A DNA stretch of 52,531 nucleotides. Origin: Gammaproteobacteria bacterium (GTDB lineage: Bacteria; Pseudomonadota; Gammaproteobacteria; SURF-13). Numbering within the stretch: position 1 is the stretch's first letter; the number at the start of each line of letters is the position of its first letter. Made by a program: the position numbers and the translations under genes. Positions 7,860-16,152 of this stretch are shown here, one piece after another. Under the pieces are notes generated by a model. It did no database searches and was not told the origin of the DNA. It saw only the letters and a program-made list of their open reading frames with translations. The stretch covers positions 1 through 52,531 of the forward strand of contig JAURVQ010000046.1 of the NCBI GenBank assembly GCA_030655395.1. The letters are read 5' to 3'.

Positions 7860-8720
7860 TTATTTGAATACTACGGCACGCTCGCCATGTACCAGCACGC
7901 GGTCTTCCACATGATAGCGCACGCCGCGCGAGAGCACGGTCTTTTCCACGTCGCGCCCGAGGCGGATTAAATCTTCAACGGACTCGCTGTGATCCACCCG
8001 GATCACATCCTGCTCGATGATGGGGCCTGCATCGAGTTCGTGGGTCACATAGTGGCAGGTCGCGCCGATCTGCTTCACGCCGCGCTCGAAGGCCTGATGG
8101 TAGGGCCGCGCACCGACGAAGGCGGGCAACAGGCCGTGATGGATGTTGATGATGCGGTTTGGATAGGCATTGCAAAAATCGTCCGGCAGGACCTGCATGT
8201 AACGCGCCAGCACGATGGCATCCGCCGAGTGCTGTTCGCACAGATCCAGAATCTTTGCGTGCGCCGGTTTTTTGTTTTGCGGCGTCACCGGTACATGAAT
8301 ATACGGAATGCCGTGCCACTCGGCGAGACTTCTCAAGGCGTCGTGATTGGAGATTACGCAGGGGATATCGAAATCAAACTCCTTGCTGCGCCAGCGGTAC
8401 AGCAGGTCGGCGAGGCAGTGATCCTGCTGGCTCGCTAAAAGCACGACGCGTTTTTTCACCGCCGAGTCACTGATGTTCCACTGCATGTTGAAAGCGCCGG
8501 CGATGGGCGCGAAAAGTGTGCGGAATTCGTCCGCTCCAAAGGGCAATGAAGCGGCGAGTATCTCCTGGCGCATGAAAAAGTGCCGCGTGTCCGGCTCGCT
8601 GTGGCTGGCGCTCTCGCCGATGGTGCCGTTGTGCGCCGCGATGAACGAACTTACCGCGGCAATGATGCCGGGGCGGTCGGGGCAGGTCAGCGTCAATAGA
8701 TAACGGCGTGTGGTAGTCAT
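7860..8720 (-). CDS. purU: formyltetrahydrofolate deformylase
   Basis: Hydrolyses 10-formyl-THF to THF and formate, balancing one-carbon pools. An N-terminal ACT domain (RYLLTLTCPDRPGIIAAVSS, residues about 6-80) precedes a formyltransferase-fold hydrolase domain with RYMQVLPDDFCNAYPNRIINIHHG, ARPYHQAFERG and THELDAGPIIEQDV, giving the catalytic Asn/His/Asp set. The usual HHSFLPAF is here HHGLLPAF, so a Ser and a Phe have changed beside the catalytic His. At 286 residues it has normal length. It is a monocistronic neighbour of ntrC, separated by a hairpin repeat. Confidence 0.94.
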   Translation of the reverse strand: MTTTRRYLLTLTCPDRPGIIAAVSSFIAAHNGTIGESASHSEPDTRHFFMRQEILAASLPFGADEFRTLFAPIAGAFNMQWNISDSAVKKRVVLLASQQDHCLADLLYRWRSKEFDFDIPCVISNHDALRSLAEWHGIPYIHVPVTPQNKKPAHAKILDLCEQHSADAIVLARYMQVLPDDFCNAYPNRIINIHHGLLPAFVGARPYHQAFERGVKQIGATCHYVTHELDAGPIIEQDVIRVDHSESVEDLIRLGRDVEKTVLSRGVRYHVEDRVLVHGERAVVFK

Positions 8721-8736
8721 GGTATTAAGTCAGCAA

Positions 8737-8798
8737 GTAGGGTGCATTCTATGCACCAAACATATGACAAACAACACGGTGCATGGAATGCACCCTAC
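8737..8798. repeat. hairpin repeat between ntrC and purU
   Basis: Arms GTAGGGTGCATTCTATGCACC and GGTGCATGGAATGCACCCTAC are complementary over 21 positions with one mismatch, separated by about 20 bases. It lies between two same-strand genes and may also act as a processing or termination structure downstream of ntrC. Confidence 0.9.
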
Positions 8799-8806
8799 GA
8801 AACTGA

Positions 8807-10225
8807 TCATTCGTTGACCGGCATCTTGAGTTCCCTGATTTTGCGTGTCAAGGTGTTGCGTCCCCAGCCCAGCAGGCGTGCGGCCTCAAGGCGGCGGCCG
8901 CCGGTGTGCTTGAGTGCGCATTCGATCATGATGCGTTCGAAGCCCGGCGTGGCGTTCGTGAGCAGGTCGGTGTCGCCGCGCGAGAGGCGTTGATCCGCCC
9001 ACCGCCGCAGCGCCGCCTCCCAGCTCTCGCTGCCGGAGGCCTGTGTGCCCGGCGCTGTGCCGGTCACACGCAATTCGGGCGGCAGGTCTTCGGGATGAAT
9101 GATCTCGCCTACCGTCATCACAGTGAGCCAGCGGCAGATGTTTTCCAGCTGGCGCACATTGCCCGGCCAGTCCAGCTTGCTGAGGAAGGTCTCGGTGTCG
9201 GCGCGCAGGCGCTTGGGTTTTACCCCCAATTCCTTTGCCGCCCGTGACAGGAAATGCCGCAACAGCAACGGAATATCCTCGCGCCGCTCGCGCAGCGGCG
9301 GGATGTGGATGCGAATCACGTTGAGACGATGAAACAGGTCTTCGCGGAAACTGCCCTGCTGCACGCGCTGCTCCAGATTCTGGTGTGTGGCGGCGATGAT
9401 GCGCACGTCCACCTTGATCGGGCTGTGTCCGCCCACGCGGTAAAATTCGCCATCGGAAAGCACGCGTAACAGCCGCGTCTGCAATTCGGCGGGCATGTCG
9501 CCGATCTCGTCCAGAAACAGAGTGCCGCCGTTGGCCTGTTCGAAACGCCCGTTGCGCTGGGTCTGGGCGCCGGTGAATGCACCGCGTTCATGGCCGAATA
9601 ATTCGGACTCCAGCAGATCGCGCGGGATCGCCGCCATATTGAGCGCAATGAACGGCTTGTCCGCGCGCGGGCTGTGGCGGTGCAGCGCGTGCGCGACCAG
9701 CTCCTTGCCGGTGCCGGATTCGCCGTTGATGAGTACCGTGATGTGCGAGCGCGACAGCCGGCCGATGGCGCGGAACACCTCCTGCATCGAGGCGGCCTCA
9801 CCGATGATCTCCGGCGTTTCCTGCTCTTCTGCCGGGGGACGAGCGCTGCGTTGCCGTTGATGGGCGATGGCACGCCGCACCACCTCCACCGCTTCATCGG
9901 TGTCGAACGGTTTGGGCAGGTACTCGAAGGCCCCGCCCTGATAGGCCGCCACCGTGCTGTCGAGATCGGAATGCGCGGTGATGATGATGACCGGCAGCTC
10001 GGGATAGCGTGTACTTACCTCGGCGAGCAGTGCCAGCCCATCGGTGCCGGGCATGCGGATATCGCTGATGAGCGCATCGGGCCGCTCACGCGCAAGTGCC
10101 GTCAGCACCCGCGCGGCATTTTCGAAACACGTCACCTCCATGCCGGCCTGGTGCAATGCCTTTTCCAGTACCCAGCGGATAGAGCGGTCGTCATCGACGA
10201 CCCAGACGCGATTTTTTTCAGTCAT
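8807..10225 (-). CDS. ntrC: nitrogen regulation response regulator NtrC
   Basis: A sigma-54 activator of 472 residues. The receiver domain (about 1-120) has the acidic VVDDD, the phospho-acceptor in SDIRMPGTDGL and the Lys of LPKPFD. The AAA+ domain has Walker A INGESGTGKEL, the GAFTGA loop that contacts sigma-54 (ERGAFTGAQTQ) and Walker B GTLFLDEIGDMP. The C-terminal Fis-type helix-turn-helix is GGRRLEAARLLGWGRNTLTRKI. It overlaps the ntrB stop by 8 bp (coupled translation). The start ATG 10225 gives the conventional MTEKNRVWVVDDD. It likely activates the glnA promoter at 15289-15304. Confidence 0.97.
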   Translation of the reverse strand: MTEKNRVWVVDDDRSIRWVLEKALHQAGMEVTCFENAARVLTALARERPDALISDIRMPGTDGLALLAEVSTRYPELPVIIITAHSDLDSTVAAYQGGAFEYLPKPFDTDEAVEVVRRAIAHQRQRSARPPAEEQETPEIIGEAASMQEVFRAIGRLSRSHITVLINGESGTGKELVAHALHRHSPRADKPFIALNMAAIPRDLLESELFGHERGAFTGAQTQRNGRFEQANGGTLFLDEIGDMPAELQTRLLRVLSDGEFYRVGGHSPIKVDVRIIAATHQNLEQRVQQGSFREDLFHRLNVIRIHIPPLRERREDIPLLLRHFLSRAAKELGVKPKRLRADTETFLSKLDWPGNVRQLENICRWLTVMTVGEIIHPEDLPPELRVTGTAPGTQASGSESWEAALRRWADQRLSRGDTDLLTNATPGFERIMIECALKHTGGRRLEAARLLGWGRNTLTRKIRELKMPVNE

Positions 10226-11276
10226 GGCGCACTCCGTTGTCAATCGGCAGCAACAAGGTGAAGGTGGTTTCGCCGGGGCGGCTCGCGCATTCAATCAGGC
10301 CGCCGTGCTGGTTGATGAGTGCCTGCGCGATGGACAATCCGAGGCCGGTGCCGTCGGCGCGCCCAGTGACCATCGGATAAAAGATGCTCTCGATCAGGTG
10401 CACGGGAATGCCGGGCCCATTGTCGATGACGTCGATGCGGGCCACCAGCCGATGACGTTTCTGGCCGATGCTCGATTGGCGCTGGATGCGCGTGCGCAGC
10501 CGGATAGTGCCCTGCTCACCGAGCGCCTGCCCGGCGTTACGCACGATGTTGAGCAGCGCCTGAATGAGCTGCTCCGGATCGGCATGGAACTCCGGGATGC
10601 TGATGTCGTAGTCGCGCTCCAGGCGCACACCGCCGGGCACCTCCGCCAGCACCAGGCTGCGCACGCGCTCCAGCACCTCGTGGATATTGGTGAGGCGGCG
10701 CTGCGGCAGACCCTGCGGCCCGAGCATGCGCTTGAGCAGATTTTGCAGCCGGTCGGCCTCGCCGATGATGATGCGCGTGTACTCCTTGAGCGCCTCCGAA
10801 GGCAGCTCGCGTTCGAGCAACTGCGCCGCACCGCGCAGCCCGCCGAGCGGATTGTTGATTTCGTGCGCGAGACCGCGCAGCACGGCGCGGTGGGCATGGT
10901 GCTGCGCCAGCAGATGTTCCTCGCGCGTGACGCGCAGGTGCTGATCCACACGGGTGAGCTCCAGCAGCAGCTCCTGTTCGCTGAGAGGTGTGACGATCGC
11001 ATCGAGGGTCAACAGGGCGCTGTCAGCGAGACGCAGCTGCAACTCGCGTTCGGTGAACGGGTGCAGAGTGGCAAGTGCGCGCTGCAAGGCGTTAATGAAG
11101 GTATCCGCATCGGGCATGAGATCGCGCGCCGTCATGCCGCGCATCTGACGTGCGCTGGTGGCGAACAGCATCTCGCCCGCGGGATTGGTGTAACGCAGGC
11201 GCAGGGTGCGGTCGAACAGCAATACCGCAGTATTGAGGTTCTCGATGATGCTTGAATAAAGTGCGTTGCGTGTCAT
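10218..11276 (-). CDS. ntrB: nitrogen regulation sensor kinase NtrB
   Basis: A cytoplasmic PAS-containing histidine kinase that phosphorylates NtrC under nitrogen limitation and, with PII, dephosphorylates it. A PAS domain at the N-terminus (IIENLNTAVLLFDRTLRLRYTNPAG) is followed by the H-box LRGLAHEINNPLGGLRGAAQ, N-box LLNIVRNAGQAL, and G-boxes VIDNGPGIP and GTGLGLSIAQ. I start it at ATG 11276; an in-frame TTG at 11306 would add ten residues but lies upstream of the start point predicted from the candidate sigma-54 promoter. An NtrC-type site lies upstream, suggesting autoregulation. Confidence 0.95.
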   Translation of the reverse strand: MTRNALYSSIIENLNTAVLLFDRTLRLRYTNPAGEMLFATSARQMRGMTARDLMPDADTFINALQRALATLHPFTERELQLRLADSALLTLDAIVTPLSEQELLLELTRVDQHLRVTREEHLLAQHHAHRAVLRGLAHEINNPLGGLRGAAQLLERELPSEALKEYTRIIIGEADRLQNLLKRMLGPQGLPQRRLTNIHEVLERVRSLVLAEVPGGVRLERDYDISIPEFHADPEQLIQALLNIVRNAGQALGEQGTIRLRTRIQRQSSIGQKRHRLVARIDVIDNGPGIPVHLIESIFYPMVTGRADGTGLGLSIAQALINQHGGLIECASRPGETTFTLLLPIDNGVRHD

Positions 11277-11301
11277 GAGGTGTCGGCTGTATTTCTGCGT
11301 G

Positions 11302-11317
11302 TGCAAGAAGCAAACCA
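11302..11317 (-). promoter_or_regulatory. candidate sigma-54 promoter of ntrBC
   Basis: On the minus strand TGGTTTGCTTCTTGCA has GG and GC exactly 10 bp apart and a perfect TTGCA -12 element, but the -24 element lacks the usual CAC. The predicted start point is about 15 bp upstream of the ntrB ATG, and an NtrC-type site sits about 140 bp further upstream. Confidence 0.4.
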
Positions 11318-11425
11318 GCGCATGAGCAATAGATAAAATAACTCAACAAAACATACACTTAGTCAGAAATCAGCCCATGCGCGCAAGGCGCGATAAGCAA
11401 CAGGATAAACTAAAATGGGGCATTA

Positions 11426-11442
11426 CGCACCGTTATGGTGCG
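11426..11442. promoter_or_regulatory. NtrC-binding-site-like palindrome upstream of ntrB
   Basis: CGCACC-GTTA-TGGTGCG is a perfect dyad matching the enterobacterial NtrC consensus TGCACC-N4-TGGTGCA except at the outermost bases. It is the only such site between ntrB and the DUF4124 gene. Confidence 0.65.
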
Positions 11443-11489
11443 GGTAGCTATGGGCGGGGTGGCGGGTTGTAGTGGGGGCCAGGAGCGGA

Positions 11490-12122
11490 TTATTTCCTAA
11501 ACTGGGTTGATCGCCGCTTTAGGTGAAAAGTGATGGTTTGTGAGGTGGCCAGCACCGCACCCTTGGCGTCGAGCATCGTCGCCTGCAGCGAATGTGTGCC
11601 ACGGTCAATATTTTTTAATTGAAATTTTGCGGTGGTTTGCATATCGGGCAACGGCTTGCCATCGAGCATCACCCGGGCCTTGTGCCCCCACTGCGGATTC
11701 CATGCAGGCTCGGTTACCAGTTCGACATTCACATTACCGTCGTTTTCGCGCGCAGTAGCGTCATTTTCCGGAGTGACGATGGAAAATTTTACATAGCTTT
11801 TGAAGATGGTTGCGGGCTTCGCGTCCTTTTTTTCCGGCGGTATTTTATCGCCAGTAGGCCCACTGGCTGCGGGGGCAGTGGTGACCGGCGCGGTGATGGG
11901 CGCAACGGCGGGGAATTTCGGCATCTCGATTTCGGTCGCCCCCGGTTGCGGCTTGTCGGAGTAGGTCACATTGCCATCCGGCCCTACCCACTTGTAGACG
12001 CCGCCGAATGCGCAAAGCGGCAGAGCCATGCTGAGCAGAATCAGCAGTAGCCGGCACGAACCTGCGCGTGATGAAGGAGGGTGAAAGTAATGAGGATGCT
12101 GTGTATGCCGGCGTTCAGGCAT
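11490..12122 (-). CDS. DUF4124 domain-containing secreted protein
   Basis: About 210 residues. After an N-terminal hydrophobic segment (RLLLILLSMALPLCAFG) comes the DUF4124 motif VYKWVGPDGNVTYSDKPQPGA. A Pro/Ala-rich linker and a C-terminal beta domain follow (VKFSIVTPENDATARENDGN, VELVTEPAWNPQW, IDRGTHSLQATMLD), resembling an Ig-like fold. The ATG at 12122 is chosen because it overlaps the bactofilin stop by 8 bp, which gives coupled translation but a long signal-peptide n-region; a start nearer the hydrophobic core is possible. It probably acts in the periplasm with the M23 peptidase and bactofilin encoded just upstream. Specific function unknown. Confidence 0.78.
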   Translation of the reverse strand: MPERRHTQHPHYFHPPSSRAGSCRLLLILLSMALPLCAFGGVYKWVGPDGNVTYSDKPQPGATEIEMPKFPAVAPITAPVTTAPAASGPTGDKIPPEKKDAKPATIFKSYVKFSIVTPENDATARENDGNVNVELVTEPAWNPQWGHKARVMLDGKPLPDMQTTAKFQLKNIDRGTHSLQATMLDAKGAVLATSQTITFHLKRRSTQFRK

Positions 12123-12534
12123 TTTGTGCAAAGCGGTGCGGGGCCTCATCAAATGCAGGGGCGGCGGCGGGTGCAGGGGATGCACTGGCCGCTTCAAACG
12201 GTTTGCCGGAGTGCCTGCACTGGCCGTTGAAGTAGGCGCCGGTTTCAACGCCGAACGTGTTATGCCACACGATGTCGCCGCTGACTTTGGCCGTTTGGGC
12301 AAGATGCACACCGTCCGCGATGATGGAGCCGTGCACCTCGCCCCGGATGGCGACCTCGCGCGCGTGTATGTCGCCGTTGATCCGCGCCTGTGCGCCGACA
12401 GTGAGTTTACCTGCGTGGATGTTGCCTTCTACAGTGCCGTCGATCTGCATCTCGCCCTCGGTGGAGAGATCGCCTGTGACGGTGAGATCCGCACCCAGCA
12501 GGGAGGGGGCGCCGTTGTGTTTGTGCTTGCTCAT
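12115..12534 (-). CDS. bactofilin family cytoskeletal protein
   Basis: A polymer-forming beta-helix protein (139 residues) that scaffolds cell-shape and envelope enzymes at the inner membrane. The central domain (about 14-110) shows the repetitive bactofilin pattern: LLGADLTVTGDLSTEGEMQI, DGTVEGNIHAGKLTVGAQA, INGDIHAREVAIRGEVHGSI. A Pro/Ala tail follows. The start ATG 12534 is 13 bp after the M23 peptidase stop. Bactofilin next to an M23 peptidase is a recurrent pair in bacteria with non-default cell shape. Confidence 0.93.
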   Translation of the reverse strand: MSKHKHNGAPSLLGADLTVTGDLSTEGEMQIDGTVEGNIHAGKLTVGAQARINGDIHAREVAIRGEVHGSIIADGVHLAQTAKVSGDIVWHNTFGVETGAYFNGQCRHSGKPFEAASASPAPAAAPAFDEAPHRFAQNA

Positions 12535-12547
12535 GGATACCGCCTTG

Positions 12548-13588
12548 TCACTTCTGAAAAACATACTTGCCCGCCTCCAGAAAGCGGGCCGGATCATGGG
12601 GCTCGCCCTGGAACATGACCTCGTAGTGCAGGTGAGGGCCGGTGCTGCGGCCGGATGAGCCGACCAGGCCGATTTTGTGATGCAGATCAACCTGCTCGCC
12701 GGACTTCACCAGCAGTTTGTTCAAATGACCGTGACGCGTCGTCAGGCCGAGGCCGTGATCAATCTCGACCATATAGCCATACGGGCCGTCGCGGCCAGCG
12801 AAGGTGATCTTGCCCGGTGCGGTAGAGTAGACCGGCGTGTTAAGGGGGGCGGACAGATCGATGCCGCTGTGCATCGCCCAGCGGTTGGTGAAGGGATCCT
12901 GACGTTTGCCGAAACGGCTCGACAGGTGGCCGGTGTTAAGCGGTGCCACGACGGGCAGATGTTCAAACAGGCCCTCCAGACTCGCCCAGCGGTTCATCTG
13001 GGTTTCCAGTTTTACCACGCTATCTTCAAACATGTCATTCATGTCGGTAAACGGATTGCCGGTTTTGGCCACAGGTGTGCCAGCCGCGACAAAGGGGCCA
13101 CCCACGCCGGTATTGGTTTTGCCGCCCAAGGTGTTGAGATTGAGGCCAGTGAGCTTGATCGCCTGCTCCAACCGGTCGGCGTTGCCCTTGGTGCGCTCCT
13201 GGAGCTGGGCCATAAGGGTGAACTGCGCATCCTTGATCTCTGCCACCTGATTGAGCGCACCGGAGAGTTGTACATGCAGTGTGCTGATTTCGCTGTTCAG
13301 GTTTTGTGCGTAGGTACGTGCACTCTCGCGCTCGGCGGACAGCTGCGCAAGCAGGGCTTCCTTGGCGGAGAGGGCCTCGCGGTACGACGCAACCACTTGT
13401 GTGTAAGGCTGCATCTTGATCCACGACGCGCCCGCCCAGCCGACCATCATCAGCACGAGCAGGCACATCCCGAGCTGCACGTTGCGCGACAGCGAGATAT
13501 ACCGCACCCGCCCTTGGCTGCGGTAAAGGAGCTGTCGTTCCGGGAATAGCTGGTTTATGTGAAGCCTGATAGTTTTAAGCAGTTGCAC
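12548..13588 (-). CDS. M23 family (LytM-type) peptidoglycan endopeptidase
   Basis: A 346-residue inner-membrane-anchored protein. One transmembrane helix (about 39-58: LGMCLLVLMMVGWAGASWI) is followed by a coiled coil (about 70-145: LLAQLSAERESARTYAQNLN) and a C-terminal M23 domain. Zinc ligands are visible in MHSGIDLSA and HLHYEV, with TRHGHL and GSSGRSTGPH also present, so it looks catalytically intact. It should cleave peptide cross-links in peptidoglycan. It is first in a three-gene unit with bactofilin and the DUF4124 protein; bactofilin may localise it, as with CcmA-linked Csd peptidases of Helicobacter (family knowledge). Confidence 0.94.
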   Translation of the reverse strand: MQLLKTIRLHINQLFPERQLLYRSQGRVRYISLSRNVQLGMCLLVLMMVGWAGASWIKMQPYTQVVASYREALSAKEALLAQLSAERESARTYAQNLNSEISTLHVQLSGALNQVAEIKDAQFTLMAQLQERTKGNADRLEQAIKLTGLNLNTLGGKTNTGVGGPFVAAGTPVAKTGNPFTDMNDMFEDSVVKLETQMNRWASLEGLFEHLPVVAPLNTGHLSSRFGKRQDPFTNRWAMHSGIDLSAPLNTPVYSTAPGKITFAGRDGPYGYMVEIDHGLGLTTRHGHLNKLLVKSGEQVDLHHKIGLVGSSGRSTGPHLHYEVMFQGEPHDPARFLEAGKYVFQK

Positions 13589-13759
13589 AACCCGCTCCCT
13601 GATATGGCTTAGTCTTATTAGCGTCTCGAACGACGAATTACATTACATCCCCTGCGAGATTGCAAGCTTCAGGATGCAACTTTTAGACCAGGTATAATTT
13701 TGCCACCCACTGTTGGGCAACCGTTTGGACGAGTAACGACGACCATCTTGTTGATTACC

Positions 13760-13791
13760 CATAAAATAAAACGCCCCCAAACGGGGGCGTT
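13760..13791 (-). terminator. rho-independent terminator of glnA
   Basis: The minus strand reads AACGCCCCCGTTTGGGGGCG then TTTTATTTTA: a 9-bp GC-rich stem with a 3-base loop followed by a T-rich tract, starting about 20 bp after the glnA stop. Confidence 0.93.
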
Positions 13792-13809
13792 GCTGTAGCT
13801 GTAGGTGTT

Positions 13810-15216
13810 TTACAGGCTGTAGTACATGTCGTACTCGACCGGGTGCGAGGTCATGCGCAGGCGGGTGACTTCCTGCATCTTGAGGTCGATGTAGGAATCG
13901 ATCACGTCATTGGTGAACACGCCGCCTGCGGTGAGGAACTTGCGGTCCTTGTCGAGGTGCTCCAGCGCCATGTCGAGCGAATGGCACACCTTCGGGATTT
14001 TCTTTTCCTCTTCCGGCGGCAGGTCGTAGAGGTCTTTGTCCATCGCCTCGCCCGGATGAATCTTGTTCTGGATGCCGTCGAGGCCCGCCATCACCATCGC
14101 CGAGAAGGCGAGGTAGGGGTTGGCGCTCGGGTCGGGAAAGCGCACCTCGATACGGCGCCCCTTGGGGTTGGCGACGTACGGGATGCGGATCGAGGCGGAG
14201 CGGTTGCGCGCCGAGTAGGCGAGCATGACCGGGGCCTCGAAGCCGGGCACCAGACGCTTGTAGCTGTTGGTGCCGGGGTTGCAGAAGGCATTCAGTGCGC
14301 GTGCGTGCTTGATGATGCCGCCGATGTAATAGAGCGCGAGGTCGGACAGGCCGCCGTACTTGTTACCGGTGAACAGGTTCTTGCCGGCCTTGGCGAGCGA
14401 CTGGTGGCAGTGCATGCCGGAGCCGTTATCGCCGACCAGCGGCTTGGGCATGAAGGTGACGGTCTTGCCATAGGCGTGGGCGACATTCATCACCACATAC
14501 TTCAAGATCAGGATTTCGTCGGCCTTCCTGGTGAGGGTGTTGAACTGGGTGGCGATTTCATTCTGGTTGGCGGTGGCGACCTCGTGGTGGTGCGCCTCAA
14601 CCACCAGGCCCATCTCTTCCAGGGTGAGCGACATCGCGGAGCGGATGTCCTGCGCCGAATCCACCGGCGGGACGGGGAAATAGCCGCCCTTGATGCCGGG
14701 GCGATGACCGATATTGCCGCCTTCAAACACCTTCTCGGAATTCCAGGCGGCTTCTTCGGAGTCGATCTTGATGAACGAGCCGCTCATGTCGGCGCCCCAG
14801 CGCACATCGTCGAAAATGAAAAATTCCGGCTCCGGGCCGAAGAATGCGGTGTCGGCGATGCCGGTGGATTTCAGGTGCGCCTCGCAGCGCTGCGCGAGTG
14901 AGCGCGGGTCGCGCTCGTAGCCTTTCATGGTGGTGGGTTCAACCACGTTGCAGCGCAGCAGCAGCGTGGCTTCGTCCATGAACGGATCCATCACGGCGCT
15001 GTCCGCGTCGGGCATCAGGATCATGTCGGATTCGTTGATGTGCTTCCAGCCGGCGATGGAGGAGCCGTCGAACATCTTGCCGTCCTTGAACAGCGCGGCG
15101 TCCACGGTGTGCGCAGGGCAGGAGACATGCTGCTCTTTACCCTTGGTGTCACAGAAACGGAAATCAACAAATTTAACCTTGTTGTCTTTAATCATCTTTA
15201 AAACTTTTGCAGACAT
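13810..15216 (-). CDS. glnA: glutamine synthetase type I
   Basis: ATP-dependent ammonia assimilation, glutamate to glutamine; a dodecamer of 468-residue subunits. Motifs: [27 protein letters not shown], the ATP-binding region [28 protein letters not shown] (glutamate flap) and the adenylylation site [12 protein letters not shown] (its Tyr is the target of GlnE). This is the GS-I-beta type regulated by adenylylation. A GGAGG ribosome site precedes the ATG. The upstream region has a sigma-54 promoter and two NtrC-type sites, so expression should rise under nitrogen limitation. Confidence 0.98.
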   Translation of the reverse strand: MSAKVLKMIKDNKVKFVDFRFCDTKGKEQHVSCPAHTVDAALFKDGKMFDGSSIAGWKHINESDMILMPDADSAVMDPFMDEATLLLRCNVVEPTTMKGYERDPRSLAQRCEAHLKSTGIADTAFFGPEPEFFIFDDVRWGADMSGSFIKIDSEEAAWNSEKVFEGGNIGHRPGIKGGYFPVPPVDSAQDIRSAMSLTLEEMGLVVEAHHHEVATANQNEIATQFNTLTRKADEILILKYVVMNVAHAYGKTVTFMPKPLVGDNGSGMHCHQSLAKAGKNLFTGNKYGGLSDLALYYIGGIIKHARALNAFCNPGTNSYKRLVPGFEAPVMLAYSARNRSASIRIPYVANPKGRRIEVRFPDPSANPYLAFSAMVMAGLDGIQNKIHPGEAMDKDLYDLPPEEEKKIPKVCHSLDMALEHLDKDRKFLTAGGVFTNDVIDSYIDLKMQEVTRLRMTSHPVEYDMYYSL

Positions 15217-15288
15217 GATGCCTCCGGAAACATTAAGCGCTTACTGCGACCGCACAAGGCCGCAGCCCAAAATTCAAGCCGTCATTTT

Positions 15289-15304
15289 TGCATGAAACAT
15301 GCCA
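15289..15304 (-). promoter_or_regulatory. sigma-54 promoter of glnA
   Basis: On the minus strand TGGCATGTTTCATGCA matches TGGCACG-N4-TTGCA with GG and GC separated by the required 10 bp. The predicted start point is about 60 bp upstream of the glnA ATG, and two NtrC-type sites lie upstream at spacing like that of enterobacterial glnAp2. Confidence 0.82.
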
Positions 15305-15355
15305 TTAGGGAACCCCTTCATTTTGGCGGAGTTTTTAAACACAAAGGGAAATAAA

Positions 15356-15374
15356 GCGCACTGGGAGGGTGCGC
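15356..15374. promoter_or_regulatory. NtrC-type site proximal to glnA promoter
   Basis: GCGCACT-GGGA-GGGTGCGC keeps the GCAC...GGTGC half-site spacing of the NtrC consensus. It is centred about 70 bp upstream of the -24/-12 element. Confidence 0.65.
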
Positions 15375-15384
15375 GCAAGGATGT

Positions 15385-15405
15385 GGCGCACCTTGTTAGT
15401 GCGCC
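15385..15405. promoter_or_regulatory. NtrC-type site distal to glnA promoter
   Basis: GGCGCACC-TTGT-TAGTGCGCC is a near-perfect dyad of the NtrC consensus. Its centre is 30 bp (about three helical turns) from the proximal site, like the paired enhancer sites of enterobacterial glnA. Confidence 0.7.
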
Positions 15406-15440
15406 AGGGAATATAGCCGTGGTATGTTTAGATGAGCCCT

Positions 15441-16013
15441 TTAATGGAGACTCTGGAAATCGTAGCGTGCAACCGGGAGCGCGGCAGGGGCTGCGCTGCG
15501 CATGGCCTCGAAGGCCCAGCGGCTGCCGGTGTCCTGCCACAGTTCGAAGGTCTGCAACAGCGGCGGCGTGGGCGCGGTGCCTTTGCCGATGACGTGCAGC
15601 ACGTCCATGAGGGGGACGAAGTCCTGCGACAGGTGGGCGTACAATTCCGCCGAGGTGTTACTGAGCAGCGTGGAAAGCTGGAGATAGGCGCAGCGGCCGA
15701 GGTCAACGAAATAGCTCGCCTTCACGCGCCGCCGCTCGGCCTGCTGCGGAAACAGGCCGGAGAACAGCAGGCACTGATCGCCCACGTCCTTGAGCCGTTC
15801 CTGTTGCAGGCGCCCCACTTCGCGCGCCCCGTTCAGATATTCCAGCGCGAGCAGCGTGTCCGCGATTTCCGGGCGCCGCGTAAAGCGCATCAGCAGAAAC
15901 ACGAGGTAGCTTTCCAACTCCTCTACCAGCGGCTGGGCCGCGGCGGTTTCCGCTTCGTTCACCAGCTCATACCATTGAGCAGTGGCTGTGGGGTGAGTGA
16001 CCAGGGTTGTCAT
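15441..16013 (-). CDS. conserved hypothetical protein upstream of glnA
   Basis: A 190-residue, predicted largely helical soluble protein with no signal peptide or membrane segment: EAETAAAQPLVEELESYLVF, LLMRFTRRPEIADTLLALEY, and ASYFVDLGRCAYLQLSTLLS. The all-helical layout recalls chaperone-like proteins, but I do not recognise a family. Its stop lies about 35 bp upstream of the NtrC-type sites of glnA on the same strand. AGGAAA precedes the ATG at 16013. Confidence 0.75.
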   Translation of the reverse strand: MTTLVTHPTATAQWYELVNEAETAAAQPLVEELESYLVFLLMRFTRRPEIADTLLALEYLNGAREVGRLQQERLKDVGDQCLLFSGLFPQQAERRRVKASYFVDLGRCAYLQLSTLLSNTSAELYAHLSQDFVPLMDVLHVIGKGTAPTPPLLQTFELWQDTGSRWAFEAMRSAAPAALPVARYDFQSLH

Positions 16014-16152
16014 AGGCGATTTCCTGTGTTGTCGTACTTAAAAAGCGGCAGCTGAGCCATTAACTTGAGCGAGCAGGAGTCATGCCACCGGCCCGCACAT
16101 GCCGCAACAGCGCGCCATCAGCTATACTGGGCACTCTGAATCAGGGACAACA

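Noticed and set aside
11277-11306. TTG start for ntrB adding ten residues
   Set aside because: The added residues lie upstream of the start point predicted from the candidate sigma-54 promoter and lack family conservation; ATG 11276 is simpler.
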